IMG/VR virus record: IMGVR_UViG_3300027712_000175
Location: 1-21,638 of that record
Length of the DNA stretch: 21,638 bases
Origin: a virus
Reading direction: 5' to 3' (one strand)
The notes under the pieces are model-generated. The model saw nothing but the letters and a program-made list of their open reading frames with translations. It did not search any database and was not told where the DNA came from. The position numbers were made by a program, and so were the translations under genes. Positions 1 to 5,177 of the stretch are shown in pieces; positions within the stretch are counted from its first letter, which is position 1; the number at the start of each line of letters is the position of its first letter.

Positions 1-39
1 GCAGGGAGTGGAGAGGGGGGAGGATGGGGACCCCACCAT
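1..39 (-). CDS. start of a further gene, cut by the window edge
   Basis: An ATG overlaps the TAA stop of the HNH gene in a TAATG junction, the coupling used all over this genome, and the frame stays open for 13 codons (begins MVGSPSSPL) to the window edge. Nothing can be said from the sequence alone. In many tailed phages an HNH nuclease gene lies directly before the terminase small subunit, so that is the best guess from context only. Confidence 0.5.
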   Translation of the reverse strand, partial: MVGSPSSPLSTPC

Positions 40-386
40 TAGCGCCTTCGCTTAGGTCTATTTAAATTCTTCGCTTCGTTTGCTTCTTTTGCAGTCTTTA
101 GCCGGTGGCAATGCGGTGCAATACGGTCGTGAACTGCCCGTAGGTTCAGGAGGGAGTGGTCGTCACCTGGTACGACATGATCGACAGTGTCAGCGTTCGG
201 GCCTCCGCAGATGTAGCAGATGAACCCATCCCTACGGAGTACCACCCCCCTACGGGTCCTCCAGTCTTTTGGAAGACGTGCCGCCCTGGTACTGCCCTTC
301 CAATGAACTTGATGTTCTAAACACTTCCCACGATTGACGGCCAGCGCGACACAGCCTGGGTCAGCGCATGGAGTCGGGGCCAGCAT
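39..386 (-). CDS. HNH endonuclease
   Basis: A 115-residue HNH nuclease. A Cys pair (CYIC, about residues 57-60) and a later HCH form the zinc-stabilised part. The metal-binding core is VDHVVPGDDHSLLNLRAVH, around residues 68-87. The C-terminus is Lys/Arg rich. Phage HNH proteins of this size nick or cut DNA with one divalent metal ion, and those next to terminase often assist genome packaging and end cleavage. The start is in a TAATG overlap with the HAD gene stop, and the stop overlaps the next start in the same way, so it is translationally coupled on both sides. The packaging role is inferred from position, since terminase itself is outside the window; a homing-type or free-standing nuclease is the alternative. 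Confidence 0.85.
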   Translation of the reverse strand: MLAPTPCADPGCVALAVNRGKCLEHQVHWKGSTRAARLPKDWRTRRGVVLRRDGFICYICGGPNADTVDHVVPGDDHSLLNLRAVHDRIAPHCHRLKTAKEANEAKNLNRPKRRR

Positions 387-778
387 TAGAACCGTGAACG
401 GACACCGTTATCTATCAGCCACAGCACGACACCTGGCACTAATGGTTTCAGTCCGGCGAGGATTGCTTCGTTGTTGTCCGTAAAGTCCGTGACGCGGTGA
501 GCCTTGATGAGTCGGGCCTTTTCCTCGATGATGGCTTGCTCGGAGTTTGCGCGGCAGTAGTAGATACCACCAGTCCAGTTAGGTTCGTTTGCCTTGAGCC
601 AGTCAGCGGTGGCAGTCCGCACACCAGCAGAGCCACTAGGTCGGGCCGTGATGACGATGAATGCCACGTCAGGGACATAGAGGACCTTCGCTTGGCGGTA
701 GACCGTCTCAAGACTGCGGACGGGTGCCTGGGCGAAATCTACATTTGCGAGGGTATCGTCGAGGTCAAAGGCTTCCAT
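386..778 (-). CDS. HAD-superfamily phosphatase
   Basis: A 130-residue single-domain HAD protein. Motif I is at the very N-terminus (FDLDDTLAN; nucleophile Asp5, acid/base Asp7). Motif II is the Thr in VITARP, motif III a Lys in the helix after AIIEEK, and motif IV the Asp of FTDNNE. This is the layout of small Mg-dependent phosphatases, including the 3'-phosphatase domain of phage polynucleotide kinases and 5'-nucleotidases. The substrate cannot be told; nucleic-acid ends or nucleotides are likely in a phage. The start is ATG, two bases after the TAG of the HslV-like gene, with no clear Shine-Dalgarno (SD) sequence, so translation probably depends on reinitiation. Confidence 0.8.
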   Translation of the reverse strand: MEAFDLDDTLANVDFAQAPVRSLETVYRQAKVLYVPDVAFIVITARPSGSAGVRTATADWLKANEPNWTGGIYYCRANSEQAIIEEKARLIKAHRVTDFTDNNEAILAGLKPLVPGVVLWLIDNGVRSRF

Positions 779-780
779 GG

Positions 781-1263
781 CTAAAGACTAGGGCACGATA
801 GGACGATTGCCGGTGGCTTGACATTTGGCGTGAAGGTTGCAGCTGCTTCGATAGCGTCGACGATTCCGTTCATATCCGAGTGATTGACGTAGAGCGCACC
901 GAGAGCGACCTCACAGCCGGACCCAATGGCGGCGTAGTTAGCAGAATGCTGGAAGCCTGACCCTTCCTCGATCTCATAAATCTTGGAGCCCTGGATAACT
1001 AGAAAGCCAGCGCCCTTGTAGATGGGCTTCGCAGACTCCTCCTCGACGCGAAGAGCCAGGTCATCATGATTGCTAAGACTGTCCAGGTACTTAAACATGG
1101 ATCGACCGGCCTTGATGCTTCCGGCGTATCCCACTAGGCCGTTGCCGAAGTCCTGAACCTTGGGGTTAAACATCAGGACGGTTATGCGCTCATCGCTTGC
1201 AGCACTATCGGCACCCATGAATCCGACACCCTGGGGAGTGATTAGGGCAGCGATGCAGGTCAC
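781..1263 (-). CDS. HslV/proteasome beta-like Ntn hydrolase
   Basis: A 160-residue protein with the layout of a self-compartmentalising Ntn-hydrolase peptidase. The second residue is Thr (MTCIAAL), which would become the N-terminal nucleophile once Met is removed. In mature numbering Asp18 lies in GADSAASD and Lys34 in NPKVQDFG, matching the Thr1/Asp17/Lys33 triad of HslV and proteasome beta subunits. A GYAGS turn follows, and AIGSGCEVALGAL near residue 112 matches the conserved family motif AIGSG-x(4)-A. No propeptide is seen. The start is GTG, in a GTGA overlap with the membrane protein gene. No HslU- or Mpa-type ATPase is encoded here, so it would have to use a host unfoldase or act alone. 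Proteolytic activity and the target are inference. Confidence 0.75.
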   Translation of the reverse strand: MTCIAALITPQGVGFMGADSAASDERITVLMFNPKVQDFGNGLVGYAGSIKAGRSMFKYLDSLSNHDDLALRVEEESAKPIYKGAGFLVIQGSKIYEIEEGSGFQHSANYAAIGSGCEVALGALYVNHSDMNGIVDAIEAAATFTPNVKPPAIVLSCPSL

Positions 1264-1559
1264 GGAGCAACGCTAGTCGACTTCGCCACAGCGGTAGCAG
1301 GGCTCCCAGGCTGATGTCCTGATGGCGAGACAGGTGCCACAGGTGATGGGTCGTCCCTCCATGCGCGCAGATTCCGCGAGTAGACCACTAAGAAAGCCAT
1401 CGAGGCCACCGTAAAGCCGTACTGCCTTGTTCTCAGCCCGAATACGATCCACAGGACGGAGGCCAGAATCATCACGATCCAGCCTTGCCAACGTTTGCGC
1501 CCAACGAAGTACGCGCCGATAAGTCCTATCCCCTCGAGCGTCCACGACCATAACTCCAC
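1260..1559 (-). CDS. small membrane protein, PnuC-like spacing
   Basis: A 99-residue protein with about three hydrophobic helices in its first 70 residues (LEGIGLIGAYFVG, WIVMILASVLWIVFGL, GFTVASMAFLVVY), then an RNLRAW segment and a Pro/Ser/Ala-rich tail. The pattern of small residues followed by a Trp-containing helix and an Arg-Asn at the end resembles part of the PnuC nicotinamide riboside transporter family, and small proteins of this kind are common in actinophages. It is much shorter than full PnuC (about 200 residues), so transport is not assured. The start is GTG within TAGTG, overlapping the previous stop. The tail region is also open in another frame that encodes a possible zinc ribbon (1273-1362), so the true C-terminus deserves a check. 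Confidence 0.6.
   Translation of the reverse strand: MELWSWTLEGIGLIGAYFVGRKRWQGWIVMILASVLWIVFGLRTRQYGFTVASMAFLVVYSRNLRAWRDDPSPVAPVSPSGHQPGSPATAVAKSTSVAP
1273..1362 (-). CDS. possible zinc-ribbon micropeptide overlapping the membrane protein gene
   Basis: A 29-residue ATG-started frame lies inside the 3' end of the membrane protein gene in another reading frame. It carries ITCGTC and EPCYRCGE, a clean CxxC-x(12)-CxxC zinc-ribbon pattern. It ends nine bases before the start of the HslV-like gene. The SD signal is weak (GGAA about 10 bases upstream). The competing frame in the same bases is a low-complexity Pro/Ser/Ala tail, which is less protein-like, so this small frame could be real or be the conserved one of the two. 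It is a candidate only. Confidence 0.3.
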   Translation of the reverse strand: MEGRPITCGTCLAIRTSAWEPCYRCGEVD

Positions 1560-1912
1560 TAAAACCTGATTGGTGACTTAATAGTTTCGACCACGATTTC
1601 GTCGGGGAACACCGAGGTAATACCATTTTCAGTGTCATGCCAGGTGACTTCGTCATACTCAGCCTTGACGGCCTCGAGTGAGTGGAAGGTTCCTATGAGA
1701 TCTATCCCGTCGTAGGGGGTCTTGGCTATCAGGACGTAGATGTACTCCTCGTAGATCATGGGCATCGCGTGGCCGCACTCTTTCACGCCCATCTCGTGAT
1801 AAAAATACGTTTCATGTTTCCCCCAGTTGCCCGTCCGGCGGTGAGCCACTAAAGGCTTACGGCAGTTCCGACACCATTTTTGATTTATCTTCATCGTGAT
1901 TGGTGCGGTCAT
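1559..1912 (-). CDS. zinc-finger protein of unknown function (paralogue A)
   Basis: A 117-residue protein, counted from the ATG in an ATGA overlap with the upstream stop; a longer frame exists but would overlap that gene by 28 bases. The N-terminal part holds WCRNC, then YFYHEMG and KECGH, giving a CxxC...H...C zinc-binding module over about 40 residues. The remainder is acidic with no family I recognise (DLIGTFHSLEAVKAEYDE may be a short alpha/beta unit). The next gene upstream has the same N-terminal module with the same order and spacing. A regulatory or protein-binding role is possible. Confidence 0.65.
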   Translation of the reverse strand: MTAPITMKINQKWCRNCRKPLVAHRRTGNWGKHETYFYHEMGVKECGHAMPMIYEEYIYVLIAKTPYDGIDLIGTFHSLEAVKAEYDEVTWHDTENGITSVFPDEIVVETIKSPIRF

Positions 1913-2217
1913 AGTTCCATTCCACACCGAGGGCAATCGTTTCGTGCTTCATCTGATTCCGTGTCGCACGAAATAACGCTTTCACTGATTTCCGACATAG
2001 CGCCGATGGGTTCGATGCCGTTCAGTCCCTCCCAGAAAGCGTCTAGGTCTAGACGCGTCCATTGGTCAAAATCCTTGGCTTCATCAGCCGTTGGGTTGAC
2101 CGGCGTGGCGTATCGGATTCCGCATTGAGCCATTCCCGTCCTGGTGTGGACGTAGTACGTCTCCATCGCTGGGGTCATTATGGTTTCCCTACAGTTCCTG
2201 CATATTCCAACGCTCAT
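1909..2217 (-). CDS. zinc-finger protein of unknown function (paralogue B)
   Basis: A 102-residue protein opening with ICRNC, then YYVHTRTG and AQCG, the same CxxC...H...C module as its downstream neighbour. It adds a C-terminal CPRCG pair, so it could bind a second metal ion or complete a second site. The middle is acidic (WTRLDLDAFWEGLNG and an ISCDTESDEA run). ATG start directly after the coiled-coil gene, sharing the junction base. No enzyme motif is seen, and function is unknown. Confidence 0.65.
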   Translation of the reverse strand: MSVGICRNCRETIMTPAMETYYVHTRTGMAQCGIRYATPVNPTADEAKDFDQWTRLDLDAFWEGLNGIEPIGAMSEISESVISCDTESDEARNDCPRCGMEL

Positions 2218-2549
2218 TAGATTCCTCTCTGACTTGCCATAAGGGTACGAAGGCCGTCGAGCTGCGCGGTTAGGGCTCGGAGTGAACTACGGCGAGCGTC
2301 AAGTAAGGCTGACGCGACTAGGTGAGCCTTGCGCTCTTCCTCGGTATCTGCCGTGGCCAGGTCCTCGATCATGGCTTCGGTTGGCTTGGACTTCCATTCC
2401 GAGTAGCGGTGGCTTAATCGTGACTTTGCAAATTCAGCCTTGAACTTGGCCTCTGCCATCGCGGCATCGTAGGCCAGCGTCCTAATCTCCACGTCAATAA
2501 CGCTGAGTTCATGCAGAATGCGCTCGAGTTCCTGAGATGGGTTAGTCAT
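2217..2549 (-). CDS. helical coiled-coil protein, possible recombination accessory factor
   Basis: A 110-residue, highly charged, almost entirely helical protein (ELERILHELSVIDVEIRTLAYD ... LDARRSSLRALTAQLDGLRTLM). Two long heptad-rich helices flank a middle segment rich in Glu/Lys. The longer upstream frame is rejected because it would read through most of the 3' half of the DUF1599-type gene; the chosen ATG gives an 8-base overlap with that gene. Small coiled-coil proteins of this shape are frequent in actinophage DNA metabolism regions and are often tied to recombination, but nothing here proves it. Confidence 0.65.
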   Translation of the reverse strand: MTNPSQELERILHELSVIDVEIRTLAYDAAMAEAKFKAEFAKSRLSHRYSEWKSKPTEAMIEDLATADTEEERKAHLVASALLDARRSSLRALTAQLDGLRTLMASQRGI

Positions 2550-2937
2550 CAGATACCGGCTCCGGCCATCCCTCGGTTGCAATATTTTCCCAGGCGCGTT
2601 GAGCTGGGGATAGGTCTTGCATCTTGACAACGATTGGATCGCTCTCCGGCCACTCGGGCTGGCGATTGTAAAGGCAGTAACCGATAAGGGCATAGGTGGC
2701 GATGTCGAGAAAGTCGTCCAGGGCAGAATCGTGCAGCTGCGATCCACCCTGGGCGGTTTTGCTCAGGCGGCCCATTTTGTCGTTGGCTCGGATCATGGCG
2801 GCGACCCAAGGTTCGATACCGGCAAAGTTTGCTCCGTCGATGACGTTCTGAAACGCCTCTCGACTAGTTCCGTAGTCCTGAGACTTGGAATCGTGAAGGT
2901 CTTGGACTTGATCTAGTGCTCGCTGAAACTCGCTCAT
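2542..2937 (-). CDS. DUF1599 / nucleotide-modification-associated (MazG-like) protein
   Basis: A 131-residue all-helical protein. Its N-terminus has the HDSKSQDYG signature (His15, Lys18, Asp21), followed by WVAAMIRANDKMGRL and a later acidic helix with DSALDDFLDIATYALIGY. This matches the DUF1599 family, related to MazG-type NTP pyrophosphatases and linked by genome context in phages to nucleotide pools or base modification. The chosen ATG has the best SD in this stretch (GGAGGAGAGG, four to five bases upstream); the longer frame starts inside the Rpf-like gene. Enzymatic activity on a modified or non-canonical dNTP is inference. Confidence 0.7.
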   Translation of the reverse strand: MSEFQRALDQVQDLHDSKSQDYGTSREAFQNVIDGANFAGIEPWVAAMIRANDKMGRLSKTAQGGSQLHDSALDDFLDIATYALIGYCLYNRQPEWPESDPIVVKMQDLSPAQRAWENIATEGWPEPVSDD

Positions 2938-2996
2938 TGGCCTCTCCTCCGGTGTTGCCAGAGCAACGTAGCCACAATAAGGCAGGGGAGTGACAT
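2934..2996 (-). CDS. possible 20-residue membrane micropeptide
   Basis: A tiny frame, MSLPCLIVATLLWQHRRRGQ, starts three bases after the Rpf-like stop, has GAGG nine bases upstream, and ends in an ATGA overlap with the DUF1599 start. It has one short hydrophobic stretch followed by a basic tail, a positive-inside single-pass shape. An earlier in-frame ATG at 3014 would add six residues. It fills the only gap in a tightly coupled gene run, which is the main argument for it. It may only be a coupling leader peptide. Confidence 0.35.
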   Translation of the reverse strand: MSLPCLIVATLLWQHRRRGQ

Positions 2997-2998
2997 AT

Positions 2999-3364
2999 CT
3001 ACCAACCTCGACATAATCCGTCTTGGTCTGGTACAAAATTCGGTACACCGGCTCGGGCCTGAATCGTCCTGGCTACTAGGACTTGCTCTTCGGGGGTTGC
3101 CAGGCCGGCGTGAGACGCGTACTTCTGGCCTCCATACTCGAGCCATACATCGTTACGGAATCCGATACCACCTGAGTACCGCGATCCGTGCATCTTCCAG
3201 TTACCACCGGTCTCGCAGATTGCGACTCGGTTCCATTGCTTCATCACCTCTGGACTTACCAGGGGGATTTGCTTGGGGGCCGCAGCTCGAGCACTCGGGG
3301 AATGGGCTGGGGTTGGAATCAGTAATGCGGTTATTGCGATTGCGATAAGTGCGGTGCGCTTCAT
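2999..3364 (-). CDS. secreted Rpf-like transglycosylase
   Basis: A 121-residue protein with an N-terminal signal peptide (basic MKR, then the hydrophobic ALIAIAITALLI and small residues near 20-29). The remainder resembles the catalytic domain of resuscitation-promoting factors: WNRVAICETGGNW with probable catalytic Glu51, then SGGIGFRNDVWLEYGG and TPEEQVLVARTIQ. Cys50 and Cys118 could form the family disulfide. Rpf enzymes cleave peptidoglycan glycan strands in the wall of actinobacteria and can wake dormant cells. ATG start in an ATGA overlap with the HTH gene. It has no LysM, DUF348 or tail-protein part and sits away from the lysis genes, so it looks like a free secreted enzyme rather than an endolysin or virion component. 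Confidence 0.82.
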   Translation of the reverse strand: MKRTALIAIAITALLIPTPAHSPSARAAAPKQIPLVSPEVMKQWNRVAICETGGNWKMHGSRYSGGIGFRNDVWLEYGGQKYASHAGLATPEEQVLVARTIQARAGVPNFVPDQDGLCRGW

Positions 3365-3657
3365 GCGTCCTCTTTCACTATCCACACAACGGCGCTACGA
3401 CCTGACGCGGTTTTCTCACGTCGACCGGAGTCCTCGACAAGTCCGTAACTTACGAGCTCGACGCGGCGTGGGCGACAAGTGTTCGGTGACATAGCCAGCC
3501 GTTCACTTAGTTGCTCATCCGTTGATGGGTGTCTCCGTATGGCCTCGAGGACCTCTAAACGGAGTTGGCCGGTACGGCCCTTGATGCTGGTTGCGGCCTC
3601 TCGGCTGGTTACTGAATGGATCTGATAAGGCGCTTGGTCAAAGATGTTGAGTTGCAT
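3361..3657 (-). CDS. winged-helix DNA-binding protein
   Basis: A 98-residue winged-helix protein. A short N-terminal strand region (QLNIFDQAPYQ) precedes the core LRLEVLEAIRRHPSTDEQLSERLAMSPNTCRPRRVELVSYGLVEDSG, in which the STDEQLSERL / PNTCRPRRVEL helices make the helix-turn-helix. The wing follows (REKTASGRSAVVWIV). Proteins like this are common in actinophages and probably regulate phage genes. The SD is AGGGGA about six bases before the ATG. It lies three genes downstream of the tandem promoters with dyads, so it is one candidate for their regulator. Confidence 0.75.
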   Translation of the reverse strand: MQLNIFDQAPYQIHSVTSREAATSIKGRTGQLRLEVLEAIRRHPSTDEQLSERLAMSPNTCRPRRVELVSYGLVEDSGRREKTASGRSAVVWIVKEDA

Positions 3658-3688
3658 AAATAATCCCCTCTCCGAGACATTTACAAAC

Positions 3689-3814
3689 TTAGTTGGCTGG
3701 TACTTCCTGAAATTCCGTTGTCAGGTTCTTGTTCATGGGGCAGCGGTGAGCGACCTGAGTAGCAATCGCTTCGACCTCGTAATTGCACTTAGGGCATTGG
3801 AAGGTGCGCTTCAT
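3689..3814 (-). CDS. 41-residue zinc-ribbon protein
   Basis: A short gene: ATG in a TAATG overlap with the upstream stop, ending TAA. The protein begins MKRTFQCPKCNYEVEAIA, continues with TQVAHRCP, and ends in an acidic/aromatic tail. CPKC and HRCP give a three-Cys/one-His zinc ribbon. Very similar small CPxC...HRCP proteins are widespread in actinophages with no known function. Coupling and a clear metal-binding pattern make it a convincing gene despite its size. Confidence 0.7.
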   Translation of the reverse strand: MKRTFQCPKCNYEVEAIATQVAHRCPMNKNLTTEFQEVPAN

Positions 3815-3999
3815 TAGATCAACTCTCCCATCATCTCGTTGGCGGCAATCACGGTCACTTCATAATCCTGATGGCTCATCTCTGAGTAATCGGGCTCGAA
3901 GTAGTCCTCGATGATTTCGTGTACTGCCAGTGCGGTCATTCCATCGACTTCGAGGATTGTCTGAATCCGCTCGATTAGTTGCATTTCTGCCTTACTCAT
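3814..3999 (-). CDS. small acidic protein, first gene of accessory operon
   Basis: A 61-residue acidic helical protein (MSKAEMQLIERIQTILEVDG ... EIIEDYFEPDYSEM). The ATG at 3999 is chosen because AAGGAG lies seven bases upstream and a TTGACA promoter at 4037-4065 would start transcription about 30 bases before it; the longer frame would begin inside the -10 region. No family is recognised. Its size and net charge would suit a protein-binding inhibitor, but that is a guess. Confidence 0.65.
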   Translation of the reverse strand: MSKAEMQLIERIQTILEVDGMTALAVHEIIEDYFEPDYSEMSHQDYEVTVIAANEMMGELI

Positions 4000-4036
4000 T
4001 ATTGGTCTCCTTGGTTGAGTCGTTTCCGACAGGTCC

Positions 4037-4065
4037 ATTTTTTACCACCAAGGTACAGTTGTCAA
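4037..4065 (-). promoter_or_regulatory. promoter with operator-like dyad (proximal of two)
   Basis: Minus-strand -35 TTGACA (perfect consensus) at 4060-4065, 17-base spacer, -10 AAAAAT at 4037-4042. Within the spacer is an imperfect inverted repeat TTTACC-n5-GGTACA (plus strand, 4041-4057). The same 16-base sequence, with one difference, lies in the promoter at 8094-8124. It drives the accessory operon from 3999 leftwards. Confidence 0.6.
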
Positions 4066-4082
4066 GTCTTTACTTTGCCGTA

Positions 4083-4112
4083 TTTATACCGTTTTCGGTA
4101 TAATTTTGTCCA
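4083..4112 (-). promoter_or_regulatory. promoter with perfect dyad (distal of two)
   Basis: Minus-strand -35 TGGACA at 4107-4112, 18-base spacer, -10 TATAAA at 4083-4088. The spacer and -10 contain a perfect 7-base inverted repeat TTATACC-n6-GGTATAA (4084-4090 / 4097-4103), a probable operator. It sits 46 bases upstream of the proximal promoter, right after the VRR-NUC stop. Confidence 0.5.
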
Positions 4113-4115
4113 CTT

Positions 4116-4451
4116 CTAGGTAACAATTGCTCGAATCTGGTCGAAATCCCTCGGCCGCCAGACATAAACCTCAGCGTTAGGCAGGTTTTCGAGGCTTGCT
4201 AGGACTTCCTCCTGGATAGTACTGAGACGGCCTTTGTCGGTCTTGAGCTCAGCGAAGATAAGCCGGTCATCTCTCCAGGCGGTTATGTCTGGGTATCCGG
4301 CGAGGGTTGCCTTAGCCAGGTCGCTTCGCATAATCGAGTAGACCGTCCAGCCTTGCGATCGCATCTCACGCTCCAGCACGTTCTGAAAGTCGCGCTCGGA
4401 CTCCATCTTGGCCGTGGACTGAGCCTTAAATAAGTTCGGGCTCTTCGCCAT
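4116..4451 (-). CDS. VRR-NUC family nuclease
   Basis: A 111-residue PD-(D/E)xK nuclease of the VRR-NUC type. The helix ESERDFQNVLEREM precedes GYPD (Asp55), then FAELK (Glu68, Lys70) and the helix with TIQEEV (Gln80), the expected order and spacing of the fold's catalytic residues. Phage members act on branched DNA or as structure-specific nucleases beside replication genes; a Holliday-junction role is possible. The start at 4451 is chosen for its GAGGA SD; it overlaps the HNH gene by 26 bases. An ATG at 4406 is the shorter option. Confidence 0.82.
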   Translation of the reverse strand: MAKSPNLFKAQSTAKMESERDFQNVLEREMRSQGWTVYSIMRSDLAKATLAGYPDITAWRDDRLIFAELKTDKGRLSTIQEEVLASLENLPNAEVYVWRPRDFDQIRAIVT

Positions 4452-4821
4452 CTTCATCCTCGAGGACGTAATGCTGCTCACCCCAATAGAAGCGCATTCG
4501 CGCCCGTTCCGCAGCTCGGTACTCTGCCTCGGTGGCCCAGCTTGGTAAAGCGAAACCGTTGGCTGATGCCCAGGCTGGGTGGGTGGTGATAAATGAATGA
4601 CAGCTGCGGCATAAACTTATGCAATTAGTTGGATCGAGTATCGACCCACCTCGAGCGCGTGACTTAAGTTCGTGTACATCGGTGGCGTGGTTAGTGCACT
4701 CCTCGAGGCCGCATTGACACCGGTTCTCATCGCGATCTAGCACTATCTTCCGAACATCGGTCCGGTCCCCGAGTTGGCTCCGGCGCTTGGCACTCATCCC
4801 TCTTAGCGCTTTTCGCTTCAT
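4426..4821 (-). CDS. HNH endonuclease
   Basis: A 131-residue HNH nuclease starting in an ATGA overlap with the upstream gene. A basic N-terminus (MKRKALRGMSAKRRSQLGDR) leads to CQCG...C, then DVHELKSRARGGS, the N of DPTNCISLC, and CRSCHSFITTHP. This is the complete His-Asn-His core with two zinc-binding Cys pairs. The C-terminus turns strongly acidic. It lies between the initiator region and the VRR-NUC gene, so a part in replication or recombination is plausible; it differs in sequence from the HNH at the left end. Confidence 0.85.
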   Translation of the reverse strand: MKRKALRGMSAKRRSQLGDRTDVRKIVLDRDENRCQCGLEECTNHATDVHELKSRARGGSILDPTNCISLCRSCHSFITTHPAWASANGFALPSWATEAEYRAAERARMRFYWGEQHYVLEDEDGEEPELI

Positions 4822-5168
4822 AATTCTTCTGGGTTCCAGTCGGCCTCTGGCCAATGGTTTGTCCGTTGATATTGCAGAAGTCGAGAGCGCCAGCATGGGA
4901 CACAGAACATCGGCTTAGGACCCCAATAGCCACGAATCCGCTTTATCGCCCATTGGCCGCACTCATCACAATGCCCAGGCTGAAGGCTTTTGAGTTGCTC
5001 AAAGTTCTCACTAATCCGGTCAGCGATGCTCTCCCTATCGGGCAGTGGAGTCACTTTGAGGTTCTGCACGTAGTCCCATTCAACGCTGAGCTCATCGACC
5101 TGGAGTAGGTAGAGGGTGACGACAATCGGGGGAAAGCCAACTTCGTCGATGTCCGCTTGTTGAATCAT
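4818..5168 (-). CDS. protein with C-terminal zinc finger, unknown function
   Basis: A 116-residue protein. The first 60 residues are mixed strand and helix (PPIVVTLYLLQVDELSVEWDY, then ADRISENFEQLKSLQ). The second half has CDECG and, about 25 residues later, CVPCW, a treble-clef-like four-Cys zinc site, followed by a basic/aromatic tail. It starts nine bases after the replication-initiator-like gene. That position is where phages often keep a helicase loader or an initiator partner, but there is no AAA or other loader motif here. Confidence 0.6.
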   Translation of the reverse strand: MIQQADIDEVGFPPIVVTLYLLQVDELSVEWDYVQNLKVTPLPDRESIADRISENFEQLKSLQPGHCDECGQWAIKRIRGYWGPKPMFCVPCWRSRLLQYQRTNHWPEADWNPEEL

Positions 5169-5177
5169 GACATCACG

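Noticed and set aside
497-784. Plus-strand open frame of 95 codons opposite the HAD gene
   Set aside because: It is a mirror of a well-supported minus-strand gene, lacks an SD and recognisable domain, and no other gene is on the plus strand.
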